Below, in pieces: positions 31,939 through 42,042 of a stretch of DNA of 64,000 bases. Source of the DNA: Perkinsus olseni (lineage: Eukaryota; Perkinsozoa; Perkinsida; Perkinsidae); NCBI GenBank assembly GCA_013115135.1, contig JABANP010000080.1, forward strand, positions 97,686 through 161,685, in the 5' to 3' direction. Below the pieces are notes generated by a model that made no database searches, was not told where the DNA came from, and saw only the letters and a list, made by a program, of their open reading frames with translations. The position numbers were made by a program, and so were the translations under genes. Position 1 is the first letter of the stretch, and each line of letters starts with the position of its first letter.

Positions 31939-31978
31939 AAGATGAGTCATCTTGAATGACCGTATGGGAGAAATACGG
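31939..31978 (+). other. Inverted repeats near retrotransposon 3' end
   Basis: A 15-base palindrome (AAGATGAGTCATCTT, 31939-31953) is followed by a hairpin with a 6-bp stem (CCGTAT 31960-31965, ATACGG 31973-31978) and 7-base loop. Similar 3' structures are used by some LINE reverse transcriptases to recognise their own RNA, so these may mark the 3' boundary. Confidence 0.5.
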
Positions 31979-32040
31979 GACGAAATGGAACTTAGCGGAG
32001 CGGAGACTAACGAGCCGCAGAAGGGCGGCTACTAAAGGAA

Positions 32041-33040
32041 TCATGTTGGCGGCAAATAGCCAGAGAATGGCCGTGCCGCGTCCAAGATTGAGAAGAAGAA
32101 GAAGAAGATATCCGATGCTGATGAGAAAGAGCAAGAGGAGCAAGATACAGATGGGGAACATAAGAAGGCGTAGGACCGCTCAGTTTGGGAGGGTTTCAAG
32201 TCTGGTCCGCTCAGCCGGTGCCTGGTCGAGAGGAGGATTTCGGACGGCAAGTTGAAGTTGTTGTCGAAGAAGTTCGATCCCGTGACCGAGAATGTGCTGG
32301 AAGTGTGCTCAGAGGCTGTGGAGAAGGAAATTGCCCATTCGGTATCGGATGTGAGCGTTAGGAAGGTGAACATCGTGCAGCGGAGCGAAGCGATTTTTCA
32401 TTCACACTTTTTGTAGGTGGTAATGAGGAATCGTAAACCTTTGGTGGAGCTGGAAAGAAGTAGTCCGACCTACAAGGGTTTGGCGACTAAGTATGTTCTG
32501 TACACTACGGAAGTAGGCTCATCGTAGTAGCTCTGTGGGAAGAATTGGGGAATGGATGGTATCAGGTTCTTCTGGATGGTTTGCCCTTGAATGTTGAAGA
32601 GTTTGAGACGACCGAAGCTCAGCTATACGGAAGCCCCAGTAGTGCCTGGCAATCAGGAGCACCCGAGATAGGGCAGAAGATATGTCCGACTCTGAGAACC
32701 CATCATTGGGAGTGGCTCGACAGAGACTGTGCGGAGGACCTGTTCCTGAGGGAAGGTCATGGGGAGGGTAGTTAATGAGGCGACAGGACTGTGCGTGGTG
32801 ACGTGGGTGTTGTCAGCCGCAGCCGCTGGAGACCAGCAGGGCGGCTCCTCAGTGCCTCAGCAGTCACTCGAGTTGGAGCTGGCCTCGGGGGTGGCGAGGC
32901 AAGTGGAGGGAGAACCTATGCGAGGGGCCATATCAAAGCTGGAGGCTGCCACTAAGAAATTGCAGGTATGCGATGAGGATGAATTCTCGGATGCACCGGA
33001 GCGAAGCCCTTCTAGTTCCAACTTCCTGAGAACTCCCTAG
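32041..33040 (+). CDS. Multi-exon gene segment, unknown
   Basis: Plus-strand exons: a Lys- then acidic-rich start (ISDADEKEQEEQDTDGEHKK), a 47-nt GT-AG intron, then RCLVERRISDGKLKLLSKKF and TENVLEVCSEAVEKEIAHSV; a second short intron ending TTTTTGTAG; MRNRKPLVELERSSPTYKGL; then WEELGNGWYQVLLDGLPLNV. Further right, GDQQGGSSVPQQSLELELASG and SKLEAATKKLQ precede a GTATGC donor. The sequence is coding-like but no family is recognised. It begins right after the retrotransposon, so it could be a separate gene or the tail of the interrupted CHAT-STAND gene; this could not be decided. Exon edges approximate. Confidence 0.45.
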
Positions 33041-33506
33041 TGTGACCTAGATCTAGAACCGCGGCTGCTGTCGAGGTCGGAATGCGATGGTCATGAGCAG
33101 CATTAGTAGGGTTAGCATAGATAGAATTTCTTGCACTATCGAGTCGGTCAGATTTTGACAGCTCATGGGGAAGGTTGGTCAGTATTTTCACTGCGTATCG
33201 CGTTTAGAGTCCTTGCGGTAGGGCATATATCATATAGGTAGCGATTTGTATGGGGTGCCTATGGGCCCCTTGAATCGTGCGGCAATGGGCTTATCCCTGG
33301 CTACACTTGTTGATCGCCTATAGTGACCTGAGTACGGAGATTTTCCCTTCAGCGAATCCGTCATGAGTGGGCCAGAGCAGTGCGGGAGTGGGCGAATGTC
33401 ACGGATACGATGAATAGGTTAGAGGGGAGGGACTCCAAGTGGCGCAGAGGTTCATATGCTGGTGTTATGATTTTCTGTCAGTGCCCGTTCTCCCTCATCG
33501 TCTGTA

Positions 33507-34190
33507 TTGGTACTCCTTCGAGCTGAGAATTACATGCCGATACCCGAGATCAGACAGTTGCTCGGCCAAGCTCTGAGCAAGCATAAGAATCTTAAAGTAG
33601 GTTGGAGCTCATCGATCGAGGTTGAGAGAAGCTGGCACGTGCGGGTTCGATGCCGGCTCCTTGGCTTCATTGTGATGGTATATCAAAAGGAGTTAGTGAG
33701 TGATGCCCTCAGATAATACTGACGATGGAAGATGGCGCCACGCCCGCCGAGGCAGCTGTGAGAGATCAGGCTCTGATGCAACCGATTCAGGTGGGGTTGA
33801 TGAAGAAGGCGGCTCGTGGTCTTTGGTCCGTTGAAAAACATGAACTGCCGTCGGAGTTGGTCACGACCTTCGATTGTCTCAGACGATTTCAGTAGCTTAC
33901 AAAGTAGTGTGCTTCCAACTTCCCCCGTTGCAGCCATTGGACGCGGCAATGCTCTTTGCTAGAAGAGTCCATAGGTGAGGAATTGGTGATGGTTTGTGTT
34001 AAGGAACTCCAAGATGTATCAAGGCAGCAAGATTTTGCTCTGATTCAGGCCCTTGTATGAGTCTGATATCCGTATCACAACCCAAGCCATGCTTGAAGAG
34101 TTTGATGCAGCCGGTGGAGGGAGAATAGGAAATGATGCGGTAGTGCTCAGGGCGTCGGGTGAGGTCCGAACTCGTAGCAGCCTCGTGTGA
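33507..34190 (+). CDS. Multi-exon gene segment, unknown
   Basis: An exon with MPIPEIRQLLGQALSKHKNLK ends at a GTAGGT donor (33597). After that intron (33597-33712) comes MEDGATPAEAAVRDQAL and GLMKKAARGLWSVEKHELP. Further GT-AG joins give PLDAAMLFARRVHR and YESDIRITTQAMLEEFDAAG, the last resembling a degenerate EF-hand loop (DAAGGGRIGNDA). No function assigned. It may be one gene with the exons at 32.0-33.0 kb and with Ser-rich frames near 34.4-34.7 kb. Confidence 0.45.
33597..33712 (+). repeat. Intron with tRNA-like segment
   Basis: 116-nt GT-AG intron starting GTAGGTTGGAGC and containing the exact B-box GGTTCGATGCC (33644-33654). Confidence 0.6.
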
Positions 34191-34937
34191 GATGCCCTCT
34201 CAGGAGTAATGGGCCGCTCATTCGCCTCGGAGGGTCTCTGGGAGTCTGCGATTCGATTTTACGTTGGTCTTCTTTTATTTCGTATCGTTCTTTGCGATTC
34301 GGAGAACGGTATTGAGCTTAGTCCTTGTTTGAGTTTGATGTGAACGCTACTTACTTCAGAGAGTCCTTCGCCTGAATGACTCGGAGTCGGAGGGACTGAG
34401 TAACTTGGCAAGGCTCGCGAAGCATCCTGTACTAGTCAGGCTGAGGGGAAATCCTGGCAGAATAATAGAGGTACTTACTCGTCCACTCGACCATCATCAT
34501 CTGCTCGGTCTGTGTCGACTGCATTCGGTCAGGCTGCGGCATTGGTGGGGCCGCAGTCCCCAACGTTATTGCATATCATGCCAGCCGTGAGGGAGCTGTT
34601 AGGGTTCGGCAAGGGAGCGCCGAATGGTGAGAGGAGTAGCCACATGAGGCGAAAGTCGGAGGGGACGCCTGGGACGAAGATGGTTGAGGAATTGCCTCAG
34701 CGCAAAACGTGAGCCCGTTGCCGGATAGTGCCTTATGAATGCCCATGATTACGCGTTGAGGAAAAGCAAGGAAGCAAGATAAGGCGAGATAGTGATATTT
34801 GCTTACTACTGGTATAACTTTTTAGCGCGCTTTCTTTAACATTAACTTTGTTTCACTGACGATTCTCTCGGCTCGAGCACAAGTCGCAATTAATCGGGAG
34901 CTGTCCCCGATATGAATCGGGGAAGGAATGGTATGAG

Positions 34938-35949
34938 TTGGATCATCGGTCTGCGAGCCTGTCGCCTCCTGTCGTCTGCTTTTCTCTATTTTTTCTCCCA
35001 CACTTGGTCATGGAAGGAGGCAGGCGACTCGATCAGTTTCGAGCGGATACGAACGTGACAATGACGCCGGAAGGGCTGCGGGATGTCGGAGAGGTGCTAG
35101 GGGTCTGCCGCCGTCGGACGAGATATGAAACTGCGAAAATCATGCGGTGTTGGACTGACTGGCCGGCGGTTCCGGAGTCGGATCTGAATTTTGACAGCCC
35201 ATCACGCGTTATTGCGCGTATTGCAAAATGTTTCATGGTCGACCAGTCAGGCATAGCTGAAGGTGTTCATTCTGATTGAATAATTGAATAAAAGAACTCG
35301 CGTAGCGTGAATGTTTTCAGCATCACTGTTAGACAGGGAGGAGCTGCTGCTGCCGCTGCTGACCGCTGGAGATCCGTTGATATGTTTCTTCCGCTTAGTC
35401 CCGCGTCGGCATATGCTACGACTTCGCCCGGAACGAGTGGGTGGCTCGGTACGGGGTGACCATTGAGACCTTCCCTCTCATTCCAGGACAGCTCGATGCG
35501 AAGCTCCCGAAGTTCGAAGCGGTAGTATAGAGAGGAGAGGGTCTATCGTATGTTGGAATCTCCTTGCTGCGATTCTGACTTGATCACCCAAGGAGGTCTG
35601 TCGGGCCCTGATATCTTCCAGTGCCCGCGCAGTGGAATTGGACTGGTTCATATTGTTGTTGCCTCAGGCTTTCGAAATGGCTGCTCAGTGGTTTAACAAG
35701 CAATGCGAAATTCATAGGAGACGGGCCTCGTTGCTGAATGAACAGGCACCGCAATCTGCCGAGAATGAGCGAGGTGATGGTGGAAAGCGCAGAAGGGATC
35801 AGCCCAGTGTCAGCAGAAATCCTCGTCGCAGTACATCGGGAAGCGCGAAAATTGTAGAACGGGTGGGCCTTTTGATTAGGCCTCTCTGGGCAAGCGGAGA
35901 AGCGGCCCAACAGCACTGCTGGGGACCACTCGAAGACCAAGAAGCCTAA
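34938..35949 (+). CDS. Putative gene, unknown
   Basis: A coding-like exon from about 35010 (MEGGRRLDQFRADTNVTMTP, then GLRDVGEVLGVCRRRTRYET and SPSRVIARIAKCFMVDQS) and another near 35630-35860 (ELDWFILLLPQAFEMAAQWF, then NKQCEIHRRRASLLNEQAP and a basic tail). The two are separated by 350 bp without clear coding sequence. No domain recognised; exons not joined with confidence. Confidence 0.35.
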
Positions 35950-36925
35950 GTCTGCGGCTCCCTAAGGATTTGTCCCGGCCAGAGGAACGGCACGGAGAAG
36001 GAGAACTCTCGACCCGTTGAGGATATTATTATGGAGGTAGCGGAGCGTGAAGTGGGGAGGGTACACTCACGTCGCGGTTGCCAGAGCTATCCGCCTTAGT
36101 ACATTCTTGGAGAAAATCTTACTACTTCGCCGCCTGGATTACCCGCTAGTTTGGGGATGTAGGGATCAGATCACTGTTGTCTGGTTGAGTCCATATGGTG
36201 CAATCATATATAATCACCAAGCATTGGTTTTGTATGGTATGGTATTATTACGAACGGGCCATCGAAGACAGGTCTAGCGATACGCGTAGTGGTGGCACGG
36301 GCAACATGTTTTAGTCTATCTTCACAAGCAATGATGATCTTGTCGTTACATATTATGATTGGTAACGGGCTTAGTTGTCGGTCTAGAGTGGTGGTATCGG
36401 GAGCGTGGCCATCTCTCAGGGGCCTCTGCTGTTTGACAGCATCTCTAACGTACACGACTACCGAAACGACGGAGTTGATGAGGAGTACCAAGTAACTGGG
36501 AAAAGTCGAGGTCATCTCCATAGGAAAATGTGGATCAAAATATCTCAATGCTCGGTGAAGAAGGACGAGGATACGCTCAGGTAGAACTGGGAGGGGGTCT
36601 CTCTACCGGACTATAAGGAATAGTTGGTCGACGCGGGCTGGCAATTACCCTTTTCGCTTCCGGGGCGCGTGTCGTCGATGGAGAAGCTGAATTTGCGGGA
36701 TGTGCTGGTTGACTTGGAATTAACTCTCGATGCTGGAAAAATGTGGTATCGTTGACTGAGGAACTCGAACTGGTGCAACATGGCGAATCCTTCCTGCGTG
36801 CTGGGTGCAACGTACCGAGGCGAGTATAATTTCAACACTCCCGCGGTCCTGTGTTGCGTGGCGTGGTGATTTTTAGCGAGGGAACTCTAGGGTACTCGCT
36901 GAGCTCGAGTAGAGAGTTTTAGGCG
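35950..36925. other. No gene seen
   Basis: AT-richer than its flanks in places, with short frames on both strands but no convincing exon. Confidence 0.4.
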
Positions 36926-37631
36926 TTGTTTTCGCGAAAGGCCTTCTTAAAGTGCGGTGGGCGTGTGGGGTTGAGCTGGAGTCTCTTGCTTAGGGCGTTC
37001 CGGGATAAACTTCTTGAGGATGATGCCGGGAGTGATTCCGAATCTATATACGAGCTTGAGCGCATAGAAGGATACAAGAAGTGGGGCAAGAGTAAGCAAA
37101 AGGTCTCCGGTTCGATTCCTGGTGACGTCATCCTCAGAGGAGGAGTTCTTCGTCAAATGGCGAGGGTATAGCTCAGCAGAGAACACTTGGGAGCCTCTGA
37201 AGAACCTTACCGGAGTCAGCATCGAGGAAATTGAGTAGGGCATGGCTCCTCGTGTGAGTATCATGAATCATTGCCAGGGAGGCTCGGCAGAAGTACAGCG
37301 CGAAGAAGGCGGCCCCCAAGCGTGGAAGCAGGAAGAACGGGAAGGATGCGCAGTCTTCCGACACGCATTCACGTGAGCTGCTTCCGCCTTGGCCGACAGA
37401 GAGTGTTGTCTTTCATGATGAATTTCGAACTTCGCCGCTACACGAGACTTGGAACTCCTGGGCGGGGTGATTCTCTGGGACCCAGAGTCTGGGTGGAGTC
37501 GTAAACTTGGCACATTTTTCATCGTATATTATTGGTTTCGTTTTGTATTTTGTTCAGACGTTGAGAGTGAGCTGGATGCTCCCGCAGAGTCTGAGAGGCG
37601 CAGACGACTCCCCAGCCGCCTGGTGGGATAA
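36926..37631 (+). CDS. Chromodomain protein
   Basis: Exon ending 37102 encodes an acidic lead-in (DKLLEDDAGSDSES) and the first chromodomain strand IYELERIEGYKKWGKSKQK. After the 37103-37139 intron comes EEFFVKWRGYSSAENTWEP then LKNLTG, the aromatic-cage and W-E-P signature of chromodomains, which bind methylated lysines on histone tails (HP1/Polycomb type). The 37235-37277 intron leads to a basic linker (KYSAKKAAPKRGSRKNGKD) and a short Pro/Trp-rich region; the 37467-37567 intron leads to the last exon, ending RRRRLPSRLVG at 37631. No chromoshadow domain is evident. A nuclear chromatin reader of about 170-200 residues. The first exon's start is not resolved. Confidence 0.8.
37103..37139 (+). 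repeat. 37-nt intron that is mostly a tRNA T-arm-like segment
   Basis: GTCTCCGGTTCGATTCCTGG at the donor (exact B-box 37109-37119), then TGACGTCATCCTCAGAG. It interrupts the chromodomain between GKSKQK and EEFFVKW, so it must be removed for a functional domain. Confidence 0.85.
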
Positions 37632-37704
37632 TTTCGTGGCGCAGTGACGGATTAGGGTCTCATTTTCTCAGATGCATACATATTTTGAGGTTCCGGGTAA
37701 CATT

Positions 37705-38677
37705 ATGATGGAAGCGACTTTTAAATTCGCGGCGGTTCTTGTGGGCGATAGTGGCGCAATTGCAGCCTAACTAGTACGATACTGCTCTTCGGAGGGACAG
37801 TCAGTTTTGCTCGAGGAAGGTGTTGCATTGGCTGCCATCCGGAAGGTCTCTGGTTCTATCCCGGGCAGTATTCCGACATGTCCCCTTCCCTTCGGTTATG
37901 AGCGACGACATCAGCATCCCCCTCATGGCCGTACAGGAGTGCAGCGCGGCGGCCCCGGACTCTCGACTCGGCTGACTTTGCTGAGGTTGAGTTTATCGAT
38001 GCTATTGAAGACGGGTCGATGGATGACGGCTCTCCAACAGTGGAAGCATCCATCATCACCAGCCCTATGCTCAGTGTTGCCGGGCTGGAGGAGCACGACC
38101 CTTCGTCGTCCGGAGCCCAGCCATCAGGTGAGCTATCAATCTCCTCGCTGCAGAGTCCCGGGGAATACTTATCATTAGACTGCACAGATGGGACTTATGC
38201 GACTCGGTCGTACTGCACTGTTTCGCCGCTGCTTCCGTCTTGGGAGTGACACTGAAATCGATATCTCGCGCGTATCTTGTGTCCGTCATGGCACTTCATA
38301 TTGAGGTTATGTTTCTGAATTCTCACTCGTAGAAGCGTTCCGGCCGTCCAGGGCCACCTTCTGTGATGTCCCCTGTCTTTCCAGCACTTAAAGACGAGCC
38401 CTTCGCGGAAACCTCGCCCGTAGTCATCGATGAAGACCTACAGCCTGACGAGGCCGTGGAGGATCTCGATGCCCTACAAGCTCGCCTTCTGCGGGATGGC
38501 TGGAAGTCTCCCTGGAGGATACCGGATGGTGTCGATACGGACCCCCTCGAGCGCTTGATACAACGGAACATCCAACGCTTCGATCTGCCCCCTGGAGTAT
38601 ACGGTAATAGGAGGGGGAGGCTTTGCTACCCGCTGTACGCAACCATCGCTCTCACGGGGCTCTCCAGGAATGTATAA
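37705..38677 (+). CDS. Acidic protein, unknown
   Basis: A consistent model starts at ATG 37705 (MMEATFKFAAVL), joins SVLLEE, then after the 37820-37868 intron VFRHVPFPSVMSDDISIPL, then after a 55-nt GT-AG intron VEFIDAIEDGSMDDGSPTVE. The last exon, from about 38330, has SPVVIDEDLQPDEAVEDLDA, LIQRNIQRFDLPPGVYGNRR and a stop at 38677. The protein is strongly acidic with a basic, possibly structured C-terminus. No domain recognised. Confidence 0.5.
37820..37868 (+). repeat. 49-nt intron resembling a tRNA from D-loop to T-arm
   Basis: GTGTTGCATTGGCTGCCATC, then CGGAAGGTCTCTGGTTCTAT, then CCCGGGCAG. It reads like tRNA anticodon arm, AGGTC variable loop and T-arm (B-box with one change, TTCTA for TTCGA), bounded by GT and AG. 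Confidence 0.65.
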
Positions 38678-38722
38678 CGTGATTATCATCTTGTTTTAAG
38701 AATAGGCGATTGTTCTATTAAT

Positions 38723-41652
38723 ATGACGGGCGGGAGTGAACCTTGGTTGGATGGTCAAACTGAGGTTGGATTCAGCTTGCCTCTGTTATATGCAGGGAGA
38801 GCGTCGTCGGTGGCCGAGCTCGCTCCGATCGAATCAGTGGAGCCTAGTCTGGGAGATAATCGGCGGTCACCGAGTGGCGATGCTGAAGTGGCGCCAGATC
38901 CCAGCCAGCCGAGTGGCAGTGGACTCTTCGGGGAGGGGTCCGTTGGGACTGTGATGTCTCCTGCCAAGCGAGAGAAGAGGAGGAGAAAGAAAAAGCAGAA
39001 GTCGGAGAAGAGGGAACATCGACGATCCGGGAAGCTGCGGAAAATGGCGGAGCGAAGCGGACGTGGAGATATCGCGAGCAAGAGTCGTGCGAGTGCGAAG
39101 CGACGGAAAGATATCTTTAGAGGAGGATGTCGAGAGCCCCTTGCATGCTTCACGGCAAGCTCCACCAAAGCCGATGGAGTTGGATCTGGACGAGGGTGTT
39201 GAGGAGTTCCATATTCCCAAGTGGACAGGGGTAGCCTTCCAAGATGCTCATCAGGATGATGATGGCCCATCGAAGAAGGGCGGCGAGCAGGAGGAAGGAG
39301 AGGTTGTTAATTTAGTGGCGACTGACGGTTTTACCAATGAGATGGGCGCCCAAGGTGGGGGTTCCGGCGATCAGCCGGGCACACCTAAATTGCAGTTCGA
39401 CACTTCGAAGCCGTTGAAGCCGGAGCTGGTCCTAGCGGCCTCGGTGCTCCCTCCTGCGGTCGGTTGTCTTGACAGCACTCTGGGCGTGTTGACTCTCATT
39501 GGCAGGTGCCGAACTTGGCCTATCGTGCTCGAGTGCGCACGAGTGTGGTGAAGTCTGTGAAGCCTCCATTGGCGGACATCATCGGCAACTGTACGGATAT
39601 GCGGAAGGTGGAAGTGGCCCTCAAACGGTGAGTGAATGAGCGTCAGGCGAAGGTCCACGTCTTTGGCAGATACGTTGACAGGAAGGGACTATGGTGGGAC
39701 TGGAATTACGGGAAGAAGTCCAAACTTGAGACTGGCGGTGGATACGTAGGCTGGCTAGCTCGGCAGGGTCTAGTGATGAGCACGATGGTTTGGGCAGGTC
39801 AGAGTTGACTTGGACTCTCAGTTGAGACAAGTTTGTATGTGCACGTTGGCTTCTTTTAAAGAAGTTCTCTATCACGCTCGCCGGTATGTCGAAGTCGACG
39901 AGACCCACACGATCGAGGTGGACGACGAGGAGGAGCAGCTGCCGGGTGGAGGAGCTGTTGGTGAGGCCCGCAGAGGCTAGCCCTGCAATAGAGGTGGAGA
40001 TGGAAGAGCCAACGCCCTTGAAGGTAGCGGCAAGGTCAAGCCCCTCGGTAGATCGTTTGAGTTCCAAGCTGGGGGGCAGCGGCTCTGGTGGGAAGAAGTG
40101 GAAGGGAGGCAACAAGGACTGGCGGAATTGGAAGCGTGCCGGGAACGAACCTGCGTGGAAATCTGGTGGCGGGTCTGGAAAAGCCGGCTGGAAGAACGGC
40201 AAGAGCAATAACTGGGACGATTGGGATGATAATGACTGGAAGGGGTGGAAGTCAAACGATCGCAATGGCAAGAAAAATGAGTGGAAAAACGCCGACCGTG
40301 ATTGGAAGGAGTCTGATGCCACGAAGAAGTGGACGGACGATGGTGGCGGTAGTAACAGCTGGGGCAAGAGCTGGGAGGCCTGGGGTGGTAGCAAGTCCTG
40401 GGATGACGGGAAGTGGGGGAAGGACTGGTCTTGGGGTGACGATCCTGATGGCAGTAAGAAGTGGCAAGAGGAAGGGGACAAGGGGAAATGGGATAAGAAT
40501 CGGGGTGGGGAGTGGAAGGCCTCAGCGGCGGAGAGTCCGGAATGGAAACCTCGCAGCGACTGGAGTGACTCGGAGTTGAAGTGCCAATGGAGCTGGAATG
40601 ATAATCAGTGGAAGGAAGGCGGCGGAGATGAGCAGCCACCATCGAGCACACCGAAGCCGTTGGAGGTCACCGAACCACCTCCGGATCAGGCTGGGAACAA
40701 GGCAAGACGCTATGGGTCCGAGGATGGCGACAGACGCTCCTCATCGGTCGTTACTGAGACGGCAGTAATGAGAGAGCAGGCGGGCTCCGAGGGCGAGGCG
40801 ATGAGTATAGTAGATGATGAAGATGGTGCTGATGCCACTGCCCCTACGACCTCTCCACTACCACCGATCGATCCAGCGGAACTAGCGCAGGTGAGTTGGT
40901 CGATATCGGGCGCTGGAGTAGTAGCGCTGTCTCAGGTGACGCAGTCGTGCCATCGCCTGTTTTGGCCGCTAGAGGACATCCAATGGCTCTTCGACGTGAC
41001 CAGTCCGACCGACTCCACCCCGAGCGAGGCACAGTCGTTGCTGCGAGAGCTTGCCCTCAACACCGTTGTGGTGTGTCCTGTTGGAGGCCTGGCTAGATAC
41101 GCCGATGGGGAAGGTAGAAAGGCGATCATCGACCCACGTCTTCCCTGCTGGTAGCGCTCCATTCCTTCTGGCCTTGTATCACGCCGAAGCTCGGTCGAAC
41201 GACTGATTTTGGGTGCTCCTGGATAGCCTCTCGTGGCAAGCGTGGTTGGGTAGCATGCGTCGTGCTGTAGTTATATGGGGACTGGGCGAGGTCACCTTCT
41301 CCGGCTTAGGTGATATACCTGGCACTGTGATCCTTCGGGACACGCCCGAGCCTGTCCCTGTTGGGGGGCTGGCGCCAAGCAAGTCGGTGGAAGAGACTAT
41401 TGCCGACCTCATCGCGGAACTAGTACAGTACGCGGCGGCTGACCTGCCCGAACTCCGCCACCGAGTCAGTGCGCTACAATATGTAGTCAGCCACATACCA
41501 CATTTCCCGCAATTCGTGATTCACTTCGGCAGATACGGGCTGCATGCGACATAATAGAGTTCCTGGACGGTGCCGAGTGGGACGAGGGTCGGATAATGGA
41601 ACTTCTTCGCGATGCGGAAGAAGCCCGAAGGATCCCACCGGACGAAGTTTGA
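38723..41652 (+). CDS. Protein with Trp/Lys/Gly-rich low-complexity domain
   Basis: Starts MTGGSEPWLDGQTEVGFSLP. A very basic region follows (KREKRRRKKKQKSEKREHRR, about 38.97-39.03 kb), then, through GT-AG introns, acidic and mixed segments (ELDLDEGVEEFHIPKWTGVA; VPNLAYRARVRTSVVKSVKP; VHVFGRYVDRKGLWWDWNYG). The exon from about 39990 carries roughly 200 residues built of Trp, Lys, Gly, Asp and Asn (such as KKWKGGNKDWRNWKRAG and SWGKSWEAWGGSKSWDDGKW). The C-terminal part is ordinary globular-looking sequence (WLFDVTSPTDSTPSEAQSLL; MRRAVVIWGLGEVTFSGLGD; SVEETIADLIAELVQY) ending GRIMELLRDAEEARRIPPDE at about 41652. An RNA-binding or condensate-forming role would suit the Trp-rich tract, but that is inference. 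Several joins are provisional. Confidence 0.6.
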
Positions 41653-42042
41653 TTGCACGTCTTCTCATCACGACTAACTACTATTTAGTAGACTCATAAA
41701 CCATTACTGTAGCATTACCAAATTTGCTGACTATGGATCGCTGCGGCGGAGTTGTGGGGAACTGGTCGGCCGTGGGTTGAGGTTCTGCTCAGTATCTTTC
41801 ATCCGCTGGAATGCTGGGCAGCAGGCGGAATCGTCGCGGCTGCTCTTGGGAGCTCCTGGTCTTGTCCCTAGTCGTCGTATTGTCGACGACTTCCCGAGGG
41901 ATAGCCCAGGCGGCCATTGCGTCTAACACGGCTTGTGAGTGTACCTCTAGCTGCGGCACTGGCCTGCTGTCCGCCTCCAAATCTTGGTAAGGGTGGACAG
42001 TGGTAGGCCTGGGCTCTTGAGAGTCTTCTTCCATCAGGTGTT

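Larger units (their letters stand above)
27228..31985 (+). mobile_element. APE-type non-LTR retrotransposon (I/R1-like, RNase H bearing)
   Basis: Two long consecutive ORFs on the plus strand: a gag-like protein with three zinc knuckles, then a polyprotein with apurinic endonuclease, reverse transcriptase, RNase H and a C-terminal zinc finger. This order is diagnostic of non-LTR retrotransposons of the I/R1/jockey groups. The 5' edge is placed at the spliced-leader-like sequence and the 3' edge just after two small inverted repeats at 31939-31978; both edges are estimates, no poly(A) tail is present and no target-site duplication was identified. It lies in sense orientation at the 3' end of, or just after, the CHAT-STAND gene. 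Two reading-frame breaks near the 3' end of ORF2 suggest the copy is no longer active. Confidence 0.9.

Noticed and set aside
22300..39200. The idea that introns in this region are spliced one base short of GT-AG, from several off-by-one joins.
   Set aside because: For each case re-examined (EF-hand gene, 33.9 kb, 38 kb, 39.1 kb, 42.2 kb, 62.9 kb) another canonical GT or AG choice restored the frame.
39621..40651. Long minus-strand Ser/Pro/His/Phe-rich frames (286 and 224 codons).
   Set aside because: They mirror the Trp/Lys/Gly-rich plus-strand exon; open only because of its codon composition.
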